Below are positions 22,925 to 33,606 of a stretch of DNA of 64,000 nucleotides, piece by piece; the first letter of the stretch is position 1; every line of letters starts with the position of its first letter. The stretch covers positions 37,570,153 to 37,634,152 of the forward strand of contig JANAVB010015600.1 in the NCBI GenBank assembly GCA_029216955.1, in the 5' to 3' direction. The stretch comes from Iris pallida (Eukaryota > Streptophyta > Magnoliopsida > Asparagales > Iridaceae). The position numbers were made by a program, and so were the translations under genes. The notes beneath the pieces were generated by a model, which saw nothing but the letters and a program-made list of their open reading frames with translations, was not told the DNA's origin and did not search any database.

Positions 22925-23420
22925 CAGTCGAAGAATGGAAATAGGGAAAGAAAGGAAAGACAGCAACAGATGGGGACGAAGAAGAAAGTAAAGAAATCCC
23001 TCCGACTGAACTCATCCATATTTATAAACAAAACCAAGGCGCTTCGATTCTCGTGCAGAACGAAAACTAACTCTTCGGTTGTCGAGGCGAGCCGCCGAAA
23101 ATGAAGGCCAGACTCCTGGGATCCGGTCCCGAAAAGTGACCTCAAAACTGACAGCAAATCAACAGCATTTAATACAAAAGATCTCCATACGTGGCATGAT
23201 GACGTGGCAAAAAGTCCCCACGGCTGAGATAGCTATGCGGCCCGAAAGTCCCTACGGCTGAGACACTTATGCGGCCCGAAAGCCCCTGCGGTCGAGTCAT
23301 CCAAGCGGCCGAGACATCCATGCGGCTGAGACACCCATGCGGCCGAGACATCATATGCGGCCAGAAGAATACATGGCCATGCTTCTTATTCAAAGTATTT
23401 CAATTTTGCAAATTAAAAAC
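22925..23420. other. Region between the antisense promoter and the Tat-A 3' LTR
   Basis: Non-coding. It holds the antisense leader and upstream promoter region and, at 23230-23370, a further cluster of ATGCGGCC/ATGCGGCTGAGA words shortly before the 3' LTR. Confidence 0.6.
23019..23026 (-). promoter_or_regulatory. TATA box of the Tat-A antisense gene
   Basis: TATAAATA on the minus strand, about 100 bases upstream of the ATG at 22918. It suggests the accessory gene has its own promoter and is not expressed from the LTR. Confidence 0.6.
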
Positions 23421-23434
23421 TTTAAAGGGGGTCT
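23421..23434 (+). other. Tat-A polypurine tract
   Basis: TTTAAAGGGGGTCT immediately precedes the TGTAGAAG start of the 3' LTR; the purine run AAAGGGGG is the likely plus-strand primer. Confidence 0.8.
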
Positions 23435-24709
23435 TGTAGAAGCATGAAAAAGAATAAAGAAAGATCCATGCGGCCAGAGAGCCCTCTGCGGCTCAGAGAG
23501 TTCATGCGGCTCGATTATTCATGCGGCTCGAGGATCTATGCGGCTCAAACCAGTCTTATGTGGCTCAAAGAGGAGCCACGTGGCCTGCAAACAGCTCTCT
23601 CATTTGTCCTTTACTGCATTAAATGCCTTGACGGCTGACAGCTCTGACAAGGTGACAGTTCTGACACAAAGATATCATTATGACACCCTCATAATGACGG
23701 ACTCCTAGGGAAGCGAAGAAAATCTCTGACAAGATCCCCCGAGATTCAGAAACTGTTATACGGCCTTGACACGTGGACAGTTGTATGCGGCCCAAGTGGA
23801 GACTCCCCCATACGGCTCACGAAGACTAGCTCCATGCGGCTCATAAAGACCCGCCCCATGCAGCTCACGAGGACTATCTCCATGCGGTTCACTCATGCGG
23901 TCATCCACACTCATGTGGCTCAAATCATTACCATGCGGCCCAAATATTCAGGGGGCACTCTTAGGCAGCCTTGACACTTGGCCAGCCTTATACGGCCCAA
24001 CTTTTCTGTGGCTCAGATTTCTGCTGTGGCTTGTGGTTACGACACGTGGCATGATAGCAGGGCACGTGGCATCAGATTGATCAAAATCCCTCCACGAATC
24101 CCAATAAAATATTAGGATCAAATCAGATCATTTGCAGATAAGCCAATTAAAGACACGTGTCGAGGAATCCGAGATTTGCATGACAAATTAGAAGAATTTA
24201 TGTCAATCAGCATTAATTACTCACAAAAGATTTGATACAATCATATTTATTGCTCAAATCAAGATGAACGGCCCAGATTCAGTGATCCTTAGCCGCCGAC
24301 TTTCAAGAATGGGCAATCATTGTAAACCCTAATGAAGCCCCCCACTCTTATAAATAGCAGGGTGCCATTTCCTTGCGAGGGGACATACAGAGATCTATGC
24401 AGACAGTGAAAGACACACATAGAGACATAAAGAGCCAGAGAGCCTGAAGAGAGAGCATTTCTTCATCAATGCCAAGCAGTTCTTCTAGAGAGCCAAGGTT
24501 GCACCCGATCGTCCAAGGAGTAAGGCAGAGCGGCCGTCGCTTTCCCGAGCCTCTACCGTCACCCCCCAGAATCTAAAATAAACAATTGTACTTAGATTGC
24601 TGTACCTAGGTTTTTGTCCCTAGGCTTTCTTTGTGCAAGCGAGTTTGTATTGTGAAGTAAAAGTCCAGTCCTCCGATAATTGTTCTGTTTTTTTATTTCA
24701 TCGCAAACA
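23435..24709 (+). repeat. Tat-A 3' LTR (1275 bp)
   Basis: Second copy of 6969-8270, with scattered substitutions and small indels. TATAAATA is at 24349-24356. The ATGCGGC array occupies about 23467-23996. It ends CAAACA and is followed at once by the duplication GCGGA (24710-24714). Confidence 0.93.
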
Positions 24710-24714
24710 GCGGA
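24710..24714. repeat. Tat-A target-site duplication, right copy (GCGGA)
   Basis: Matches 6964-6968. With one copy removed, the CACTA transposase frame is continuous across the site. Confidence 0.93.
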
Positions 24715-26829
24715 GTCCAGACATGAGAAGGTAGCATCTCTCTAAAAGTGATAGGAAGTAATCGCTCCATGAAAACGTGACAATCATGACTCTTCATCCC
24801 TATCAACCTACATTCGTTGAGATCGACACATCTTGCCAAATTCGATACGTAACCATCAGGAAATCTTAACTTTGAAATCCATTTACATATTATCAGTTTA
24901 TCATCTCTACTCAATATAAATGGTGCTGGAGGCTTCATCCAGTTACCATTGGACCTTTGTGACAGATGCAACTCTGGACGCTTGCAAATAATTTCTAAGT
25001 CCTTCCTTGCTTTAATATTGTCTTTCATTTTTTTCCTTAATATCCATCACAGTATTAAATATGTTGTCAAATATTTTTTTTAAATATGCATGACATCAAG
25101 ATTGTTTCTTATAAGATTGTCCGGCCAATAAGGCAAATCCCAAAAGATACTCCGTTTCGTCCAATTGTGATGTTGTCCGAAGCCTTCTATGTGATGGCCC
25201 GATCCCGGATTTTTTATGACAGTCGATAAATCTTGAACCTCTTCCCAAACTACATCTTTCATTAATCTCAATGGAGGAAAAGATACTTCCTGTTTACCAG
25301 CCCTGAAGTCATCTCGGTTCCTTCTCCACGAATATGACGAAGGAAGAAACTGGCGGAGGCAATAAAAAAACACGCCTTTCCTCCATTCTGAAGGCGGAAT
25401 GCCTTACTCTTTCCCATGCATATCGGACATGACATAATACCATGAGTACTCCACCGCGATAACATCCCGTAAGCTGGAAAATTGTTGATGGTCCACATGA
25501 GCATCGCCCTCATCTGAAAGTTTTGCTCCATCGATATATCAAACGTTTGGATGCTAAACTGCCATAATTGTTTCAACTCATCCACAAATGGTTGCAAGTA
25601 GATATCAATGTTCTTCTTTAGATTTCTTGGACCGGGTATGATAAGTGTGAGGAACATGTAAGGAGTTTTCAGGCACATCCACGGTCGTAGATTGTACGGG
25701 GTCAAAATCACCGGCCAACAAGAGTATTACATCCCCGACTGTCCGAATGGAGTGAATCCATCAGAACATAAAGCCAATCGAACATTCCTAGGCTCTGCAG
25801 CAAAATCAGGATGACACCGATCAAAATGCTTCCATGCTTCTCTATCGGCAGGATGAGATAATTCTCCTTCATCTATCTTCCGTTCTTTGTTATGCCATGT
25901 CATGTGTTGTGCAGTATTTGTAGACATATACATCCTCTGCAGCCTCTTTACGATTGGCAAGAACTGCATGTACTTGTACGGGCGCATCTGCATCCGGGCA
26001 ATTGATTTTTCTTTGCCCCGGATTGGCTTGTACCGGTCCTCGTCACAGAATTTTTTTTATTTTTATCACTGTTCTCCTTGTAGTATAGCATGCAACCATT
26101 TCGACAGCAGTCTATCTTCTGGTAGCCCAATCCGAGTTTCCGCATCATCATCTTTGACTTGTCGAAACTTTCAGGCAAATCATTTGATCATTTTGGCAAC
26201 AACTCTCTTACAAGCTAAATTATTCGATCATGGCATTCTTGTGGTAAGTTAAAATCAGATTTATGGTTCAACAGTCGCATCACCACCGATAATACCGAAT
26301 GAGAATCACAACCCGGATATAACGGAGTATCAGCATGCTTGAACATATCGTAGAACTCCTTTACATCAGGATTCGGATCCTCACGTGCCACAGCAAAATC
26401 TAATACCATCTCATATGCCAATTTTGTTGGTTGGGGATATTCAAAATGATCTCCAAGAGTAGAATCTCTCACCTTGGTATTGAAGAAGGATTGAGATTGC
26501 GAAGCCGGAGATTCTCCTTGATTAATCTACACGTTATAGTTCGGCATGAAACCCTTCTTGTAAAGGTGCTCTCTCACGAGTGACGCCTCTCTAAATGGTA
26601 TATTCTTACATTTGACACAATGGCACTTTATGCGCCTTCCGTCCATGAAATCGGCATGGCTACTAGCATATATGAGAAATTGCTCGACGCCCGCCTTAAA
26701 ATCGTCCGTCAAGCCTATCATACTCTCGTATTGTCGATTGTACATCCACGAACGGTCATGTAAGTATCGACTTATTGTTCTAATCGACGTGAATGATTCT
26801 GCACCAAGAATTAAGATGCTATATATCAC
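24715..26829 (-). pseudogene. CACTA TNP2-type transposase, N-terminal and central part
   Basis: TNP2 transposases cut and move CACTA elements. In coding order I see an N-terminal transposase-associated domain (26790-26530, with CHCVKCKN and an REHLYKKGF-like end), and then the Transposase_21 region at about 25990-25080 (CSDGFTPFGQSG, AMLMWTINNFPAYGML, CPICMGKSKAF, GHHIEGFGQHHNWTKRSIF). Next comes the start of the DUF4218-like part at 25028-24720 (GMKSHDCHVFMERLLP). Frame changes and stops separate the pieces. The sequence ends abruptly in the codons following SHVW, exactly at the Tat-A target site. Taking out Tat-A with one copy of GCGGA rejoins this frame to the 6968-6725 segment, so the gene was open here when Tat-A arrived. 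Confidence 0.85.
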
Positions 26830-27199
26830 TTGGTATCATAAAACAAACCTAGTTTAACTTGGTATAACGTACCCCTCACGTACATTCACTCATAAAACAA
26901 ATCTAGTATAATTAGGTATCACGTTGATACTCAAGTATCAAATTGATACTCAAGTATATATCACATTGATCAATCAATTACCTTAGTAATCTAAAACTAC
27001 TACACCTATTTATTTTGTGTCCGTGTCCCGTCAAATTTTTAAAACTATTATATCGATAAATTTCTATTTATCTACTATACCCACTACTATACTGATAAAT
27101 TTTAAACACAAAATTGAAATTGAAACCCTAGGACATGTTGAGAAAACACAAACAAAGCATAAATAAAAATAAATACAAATTAGGGTTTAGGGTTTCGGA
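26830..27199. other. AT-rich CACTA sequence upstream of the transposase
   Basis: AT-rich DNA with two imperfect copies of a segment beginning CATAAAACAAA (26836 and 26892) and paired GATACTCAAGTAT words near 26926-26960. It is probably the transposase leader or an intron. I see no gene. Confidence 0.45.
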
Positions 27200-27620
27200 C
27201 TTTGAAGATATTGGTCACGAAGAGGATCTCGGAGAAGGGGGGACGTCGGAGGGAGGACGCCGGAGGGGGGACACCGGAGGGGGTGGTCGCCAGAGGGGGG
27301 GTCGCTAGAGGGAAGCACGACGGAGGAGGAGAAGAGTGAGGGTGTACGGGGTTGCGAAGGAGGAAATGAGGGGGGAAGGAGTGGGGGAGCACGCCAGAGG
27401 GAGGTTGTCGCCGGAGGTAGGGGCTCGACGGAGGAGGAGAAGAGGGGGTGGTTAGGGGGTTCGATCGGAGGAGGAGAAGAGAGAGGGGGCCGGAGTGGGG
27501 GAGGGCGTCGGAGGGGGCCGCCGAAGGGGGGTCGCCGAAGGGGGCCGCAGTCGGAGGGGGGGTGATCGCCGGTCGGGAGGGAGAGAGGGGAGAAGAGAGA
27601 CGGATTTTGAGAGAGAGAGA
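27200..27620. repeat. G-rich minisatellite-like stretch in the CACTA leader
   Basis: Imperfect repeats of GTCGCCGGAGGGGGG-like words, strongly G-biased on the plus strand. The proline-rich open frames on the minus strand are by-products of this bias. Confidence 0.6.
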
Positions 27621-27659
27621 GATTGGAAAATTTTTGAAATTTAAGTAACTTTCGAATTT

Positions 27660-27997
27660 TCACAGCAAATTAGCGACGGAAATTTTCCGTCGGTACGCCG
27701 TCGCTACATGAAAATGTCACTAAGTAGTTGCTCGTTAGTCGCTACCTTTATGAAAAAATTTAGAATAAAAATTAATCCTTCCGTTTCGACATTTACAGCA
27801 GCTTAGCGACGTATATATCTGTCGCTAATCAGTCGATTGACATATTTCGTCGCTAAATGGTCGCTGATCCATCGCTAAACTTATAAAAAATTTTAGTAAA
27901 AAAATCCGTCGCCTGTAAGTCGCTTGTCGGTCGCTAATTGGCGATTGATTACGTCGTCGCTAATTTTCAGTCGCTATTTGCCTGTATTTTGGTAGTG
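27660..27997 (-). repeat. CACTA subterminal repeats and terminal inverted repeat
   Basis: About a dozen copies of GTCGCTAA or its reverse TTAGCGAC, some paired head to head, end in the minus-strand terminus CACTACCAAAATACAGGC. Clustered short subterminal motifs are known transposase-binding regions in CACTA elements. This fixes the 5' end of the element at 27997, upstream of the transposase start. Confidence 0.85.
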
Positions 27998-28071
27998 CCT
28001 TCCTAGACTCCATAGTCTATCTGGTCAAACCATTAGGGGCTTTCTTACCCTTGCGTTTGTCCTTTGTACAG

Positions 28072-29610
28072 GACCCTGAAGTTGTAGCCGAGGTAGGTGC
28101 CTCCTCGTTTGAGGAAGTGGACGTGACAACAGCATCCCCTCCTTGTTCTCGATCGGTAGACGATGTTCAGTCTTCCCTAGTCAAGGAGGCTGAATCAAAG
28201 GTTGATCAGGGCGAATGCTCGAATTATGGTGGCGACCAGAGAGCCAGCCCTTCTTTTGATATCTCCATGGGGGCGATGTCTGAAATTAGGGCCATACTGA
28301 AAGAGTTGGATGAGAATCAAGTCCAATCGGCTCATCCTCCTGCGGGTATGTTATCTTTGCGCCTCTCTTCGGATGAAATTTTTTGACTTTAATTTTGCGG
28401 GCTTCTCGTGAGGCTGACCACGATTGTATGTTCCCTTGTAGACAAGGAGAAGAAATCGCTTGTAAAGATAACCCCTGGCATTGGGGAAGAAACAGACGTT
28501 GTCCCTGGCTCCTCTAAATTTGCTGGTGCGGAGGGATCCTTTAGTGAGCTGGCATCGGCTGCAGAAGGAAAGGTCGAACAACCTACTGAGGGGGCTATTG
28601 CTAAATCTGCTCCCGGTCCAGCTGGAACCGTGGATGATACCCGACCTGATGTTGTTCGAGGCCTTAATATTATTTTTTTTGAATAGTCTGGACCTGCTCT
28701 CGGTTTCCCTGAAGCCAACACTGATGGCTTGGTCTAGGCTGGCGCAGAGCATGCCAAAGGTACGAAATTACAATTTTTTTGCACTCCCCCATTTTTGGTT
28801 ACTGATGTCTATATTATTTTTTTGCCAGGTTTAGCTTCTTGTCAGGCATCTCTTCCTAGAGCGAAAGAGTCTCATCAAGCATCTTCCCCGATGACCTCTA
28901 CTGAAGACGACGAGATGGCCCAGGAAGTAGTCAAAGTTTTCTATTCTGTCCTGAAAGTAAAGCTTCCTGGAGTCCTGAATCGGAACGCCGCTTTTGGCCC
29001 TATGAAGGCTATTGCTGAATGCTATATGGCGGCACTTGAGAGGATTGTCGGCTATGAAAAGCGGGCTAATACTCTCAGAAAGGTTCTGAATGATTTGCAA
29101 GGTCAGGTGGCCAGACTCCGGGATGTCAAACAGCGGAGCCCGACGTCGTTGTTCCGTACAGAAGATGAGGCTTTGGTTGCGGCTCTCGCGGAGGAGGAGG
29201 CTACTTTCCAAGCAAGGAAGGATGCCCTTGCTCAAGAAATTCATGAGTTGGCTGACCAGTATGAGCAGTTTAATGCTGCGAGTGAGGCACGTGCCGCTTC
29301 AAAGAATAAGCTAGCTGTACAGATTACTGAGAAATATAATCATATTGTGCAGATGCAAAACGAGTTGCTCAACTGGAGGCCAGCTTGAGGACAGTGACGT
29401 CTGAGCAGGAGGACTATTTGGCTCATGCTGCCATGACCGCCACAACTTTTGACCACTTAAAAGAACAGCTGGTGAAGTTGGAGGGAGAGCATATGAACAT
29501 GATCCCTTTCCAGGACGAAGACGCTCGTCAAGAAGAAGCACGCCGCCGAGCTACCTCGTAGTCAGAGGCCAAAATTGCGGCTCTTAGGGATAATATCAAT
29601 CGATTATGTA
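28072..29610 (+). pseudogene. Tat-B antisense accessory gene, 3' exons
   Basis: Exons on the plus strand, opposite pol. The first visible exon starts at 28072 after TTTGTACAG and ends about 28345 (GCGG/GTATGTT). The next starts at 28442 after CCTTGTAG and runs, with stops at about 28684 and 28735, to about 28760 (AAAG/GTACGA). The last starts at about 28830 after TTTGCCAG and encodes a long coiled coil (for example YMAALERIVGYEKRANTL and QEIHELADQYEQF) to about 29610, with a frame change near 29380. The coiled-coil end corresponds to 19313-18156 of Tat-A. Upstream exons are cut off by the CACTA insertion at 27997. Confidence 0.7.
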
Positions 29611-29692
29611 TCCTTTAGATTTTTTTTTGTAATTGTTTCTCTTTTAGCAGTCAAGGCTCTTGTATCTTTTTCTCCGTCTTGTGAAGACGTTT

Positions 29693-29706
29693 TAAATAAA
29701 GAATAA
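29693..29706 (+). terminator. Poly(A) signals of the Tat-B antisense gene
   Basis: Overlapping AATAAA-type signals (AAATAAAGAATAAAG) about 80 bases after the coding end and just before the motif/hairpin array, as in Tat-A. Confidence 0.55.
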
Positions 29707-29760
29707 AGAATCATTTGGCTTTCAAAATTTATGAATATGGTTTTGTGAAATGTCAGATCT

Positions 29761-30237
29761 AGAGGTAATATGGACGTAGATATTTCTGGTAGGTATTCCG
29801 CTAGAAAATTTGATGTGGACCTATTATCCGTTTTTATATTCAGGATTTTTGAATATAGATAATAAGTTGAAAAGAAGCTGCTAATAGAGGTAATATGGAC
29901 GTAATAGCAGAGGATGTTCTATATCTGACCAAAGGTAATATAGACGTAAAAAAATATATAATATTGGATAGGAGTGGATAATTCAGAGGCAATATGGACA
30001 TGATTATCCTTGACAAACGCTTTGCTCAGAGGTTATATGGACGTGGCAAAACGTTTCTTAATCATTCTACTGGGGAAATAATTATCGAAAAATAATTTAG
30101 GGGTAATAGGGACGTGACTTGTATTCGTCAAAACGTGTTTGTGCAGAGTCAAAAATAAAAATAATTCCACTAGAGAAATCTTTTTAGGGGACTTATTATC
30201 TATAGCGTATTCAAGACTCTTGAAATACGGATAATAG
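29761..30237 (-). repeat. Motif and hairpin array between pol and the antisense gene (Tat-B)
   Basis: Six copies of CAGAGGTAATATGGACGT or variants (near 29761, 29886, 29932, 29984, 30027 and 30099) are the reverse-strand equivalent of the Tat-A CATGTCCTCATTACCTCTG motif. Two long hairpins lie at 29822-29864 and 30193-30237. Both have the outer stem TATTATC with GATAATA; the inner stems are ATATTCA/TGAATAT and CGTATTCAAG/CTTGAAATACG. The position, between convergent pol and antisense gene, is the same as in Tat-A. Confidence 0.8.
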
Positions 30238-30318
30238 TTAGATAATTTTTTCGAATCACATAAACATTGCACTATACATTTACATGATTGAACATATGTG
30301 ACCATTATTTACAGAAGG

Positions 30319-31540
30319 TTACATATAATATTTCTTCAGGAACTTGCCGTTGATAGGCATCATGAGCAAGTCACCATCAGGCTTGGTTAGTCGGTATGCA
30401 CCGTTAGAATACACTGATTCTATAACGAAAGGACCTTCTCATTTAGGCTGGAATTTTCCTTTTGTATGTGCGTCATGACCATTGGTCTTTTCACTACTAA
30501 GACTAGATCACCAACTTGGAAGATTCTTTCCTTCACATTTTTATTGAAGGCTCTGGAAAGGAGTGCTTGGTATAGCTCAATGCGCTGCTGAGCTAACAAG
30601 CATTTTTCGTCTAGTACTTCGAGCTCCCATAGTCGTAGACGGTGCTTTCTTCGGCAGTCAACTCACTGGCTAAGGCTACTCGAAGAGAAGGAATCTGGAT
30701 TTCTATGAGAAGAACTCTTCGCTCCCATAAACCAAAGAAAATAGCGTACTGCCTGTTGGAGTCCGGACCATTGTACAATAGGCCCATAGACATTCGTCGA
30801 ACTTCTCATTCCAATCATACTTGTTTGAAGACACGAACTTCTTGAGGAGATTAATGATGGTTTTATTAAAGGCTTCTGCTAACCCGTTAGTCGCAGGATT
30901 GTAGGCAATAGAGGCTATATTATGGATTCAATTCTTATCGCAGAACTGATAGAATGCTTGGCTCGCGAATTGTGGACCATTATTATGGATGATCTTGCAA
31001 GGTAGGCCAAAGCGGTAGATAACGTGATGTTTGATGAAACTGATCACGTTTTACACCTTCACCTCGGTGAGCGATATAGCTTCCGCCTATTTGGAGAAGT
31101 AATCGATTATGGCTAGGATGAACCGATGTCCTTTGGAAGATGGCGGGCTGACTGGGCCTATGACATCCATTCTCCAGGCCTCGAAGGGCCAAGATGCTAC
31201 CGTCGGATGTAGAAACTCCAAAGGTTGATGAATGAAGTCAGCGTAAAACTGACAAGCTATACACTTTTTTGTATATTCAACATCATCTGCTATCATCGTG
31301 GGCCAATAATAACCCATTCGTTTGAGGCAATCATGTAATTTGGGGCCTGGTTGATGTGCACCACAAACTCTATCGTGATCCTCACGGAGTGCATATTTGG
31401 CTTCTGTGTCTGATAAACATCGTAACAGTAGCGTACCGTAAGAGCATCGGTACAGCATCTTGGTAGCTGTATCATAGTAAAATCTGAGATCACCTTTGGA
31501 TAGACACTGCTTCTTTTGGGTCCTCAGGGAGGATTCCATA
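30319..31540 (-). pseudogene. Tat-B integrase
   Basis: Integrase inserts the DNA copy. The N-terminal half (31539-31087) keeps GAHQPGPKL, CQFYADF, WRMDVIGPVSPPS and FILAIIDYFSK. The remaining core, including the second D and the E region near 30880-30990, and the C-terminus lie in broken frames down to 30319. The last residues, PINGKFLKKYYM, match the end of Tat-A pol. Confidence 0.85.
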
Positions 31541-31731
31541 GATGGCCTAGTCTATGAAAGAAAATATCCAGTCTTTAACGTCGACTTTTTTTCCGTTGTG
31601 TAACTGTGATGAATATGCAAGACATCTTTCACACAGAATAGTTCTCGACCAGACACTGTGATCGACTGCTGAGTATTGGTAGGAATAGTCAGGAAAGCGG
31701 CGAGACCAGCTAAAGCGTCTGCTTCTATATT

Positions 31732-32079
31732 CTATAGTCGAGGCATGTACTCGATGAAGAATCCAGCGAAAGTAGACGCCAACTCGATTGTCGCTTTGTG
31801 ATAGGGGATGAGATCTTCGTGACGAACTTCATAATCCCCTCGGACCTGACTAACTATTAGCTTGAAATCATCATAAGCTTTTAGATAGTCAACTCCCAGT
31901 TGTTTTGCCAGCTGCAGACAGATCAATAGGGCATTATATTCGGCCACGTTGTTGGTGCAGGGTTCCACAAGAGAATATACACGATGTATAACCAAATGGT
32001 CAGGTGACACAAGCACGATGCCTACTCCGGCTACGATATTTCCTTTAGGTCCTGTTCTTGATGCACCGTCAAAGAACAT
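31732..32079 (-). pseudogene. Tat-B second RNase H
   Basis: Homologous to 15120-15530 of Tat-A: MFFDGASRTGPKGN, NNVAEYNALLICL, and AYDDFKLIVSQ where Tat-A has AYGDSQLIV. The catalytic Asp is kept but its neighbours are changed. The domain marks the element as Tat-lineage. Confidence 0.88.
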
Positions 32080-32203
32080 TCGCTAGATAGGGGTTTCTTC
32101 AGTTGCGGTGTTAGACTCTACTACTTCATCGGGGATTTTGTCGTAGAGTTTGGAAGATTCTGGCCCGTATGAGCTGCTAGGAAATCAGCTAACGCTTGGC
32201 CTT

Positions 32204-33606
32204 TTACTGTCTTCTGAGGGACGAACAACAATCATATGGAGTCAACAACATTGTCCATGTAGCTAAGCGGGAATTGAGAGAACTCGGTTTAGTCACGAGT
32301 ATTCTGAGAGGATTTACTTTAGATATGATGTGAATAGTCCGTCCAGACAAATAGCAGCGTGTCTTCTGGATAGCAAATACCAGTGCAAGGCATTCCTTTT
32401 CCACAGGTGTGTATCTGTGCTCGACACCCACCATTGTGCGGCTAAGGTAGTAGATTGCCTGTTCATGGACGCCTTCATTCTTCTGAGCTAATAGGGTGCC
32501 AAGGAAATGGTACATAGCACGGACATATAGTAAGAAGGGCTTTACCATTATTGGAGCCACCAAAACTGGGGGGCTTGTGAGATACTTCTTGATGTCGTCA
32601 AATGTATGTTGACATAGTTCAGACCAGACGAAAGATACGCCTTTCTTCATAAGCTGAGTAAAGGGTTGACACCTTCCAGAAAGGTTCAAAATGAATCGTC
32701 TGATGTAGGCTAGTCTTCCTTGAAGTCCGCGTAGCTCCTTGAGGTGTCTTGGGGGATGCATATCGAGGATAGCTTTCACTTTCTCTGGGTCAAGATGTAT
32801 ACCCTTTGAAGTGATGACGAAACCAAGGAACTTACCGCTGCAGACTTCCAGAAAAAACTTGGTTGGATTCATCTTGAGTTTGTGTGCACGCATTAGTTCG
32901 AACACCGTTCTCAAGTCTTGGAGGTGGTTGCCCTCGAGACAACTTTTAACTGTAATATCGTCTACGTAGCATTCCACTGTTTTGCACAAATGATCGTAAA
33001 AAATTATGTTCATAGCTCGTTGGTATATTGCCCCTGTATTCTTCAATCCGAAGTGCATCACCGTATAGCAGTATACCCCCAACGGTGTTCGAAAAGATGT
33101 GTGCTTCTCATCGTCGAGGAACATCTTGATCTGGTTGTAGCCTGAGAACCCATCCATGAAGGACATGCGCTCGAAGCCGCAACGATTGTCGATCATTACG
33201 TCAATGATCGGTAGAGGGAACTCATCTTTCGGGCATACAAAGTTCAAATCATGGTAATCGATAAAGACTCAAACTTTACCGTTCTTTTTCATAACTGGTA
33301 CTATGTTAGCGACCCAGTTAGGGTGTTGTTCTTCTTGAATGAATATACTGGCAATAAGCTTCTTGACTTCATTCTCGATGGCCTCCATGACCTCTGGTCA
33401 GAATCGTCATTGCTGCTGCTTCACTGGCTTAGCTTTAGACGAAATATTTAAGTGGTGCATAGCGACTTTAGGGTCCAGGCCTGGCATGTTCTCATAGATC
33501 CATGCAAAGACGTTAATGTATTCTCTTATAAGTTGTATAAGAGATTGTCATTCATCGCTAGATAGACTTTTGCTGATGAAGATTATTTTCATAGATGATT
33601 CATCTC
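32204..33606 (-). pseudogene. Tat-B reverse transcriptase and first RNase H
   Basis: RT motifs CPKDEFPLPIIDVMIDN, FMDGFSGYNQIKM and YVDD (32968-32957) are followed by GLQGRLAYIRRFI and the RNase H words VEKECLALVFAI. An open stretch of 347 codons (33247-32204) covers most of it. The RT N-terminus (33600-33250) contains in-frame stops, and the frame changes both upstream (between 33951 and 33250) and downstream (near 32204). Confidence 0.9.

Larger units (their letters stand above)
6969..24709 (+). mobile_element. Tat-A: complete Ty3/gypsy Tat-lineage retrotransposon (17.7 kb)
   Basis: LTRs at 6969-8270 and 23435-24709 begin TGTAGAAGCATG. The element is bounded by the 5-bp duplication GCGGA. 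Between the LTRs lie the primer site, a gag-pro-pol frame, a repeat-rich spacer, an antisense accessory gene and the polypurine tract. The second RNase H between RT/RNase H and integrase, and the long 3' region, place it in the Tat lineage (Ogre/Retand/Grande-like). Twelve nonsense codons in gag-pol and frame changes in the antisense gene show that it is inactive. Confidence 0.95.
5893..27997 (-). mobile_element. CACTA (En/Spm) DNA transposon, interrupted by Tat-A and LARD1
   Basis: The right end is defined by the terminus CACTACCAAAATACAGGC read on the minus strand from 27997, followed inward by many GTCGCTAA-type subterminal repeats. A TNP2-type transposase gene runs leftwards from about 26829. 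Its coding stops at the Tat-A insertion (24714), resumes at 6968, and runs on to 5893, where LARD1 begins. The other terminus is outside the window. Internal nonsense codons make it a dead copy. It is inserted into the antisense gene region of Tat-B; CCT at 27998-28000 would be the 3-bp target duplication, but its partner is not visible. Confidence 0.85.

Noticed and set aside
27181..27200. Interstitial telomere repeat (TTAGGGTTTAGGGTTT)
   Set aside because: Only about two and a half units, in an AT- to G-rich transition; too short to support.
27187..27663. Proline-rich open frames on the minus strand
   Set aside because: They follow from the G-rich minisatellite in the CACTA leader and have no domain-like features.
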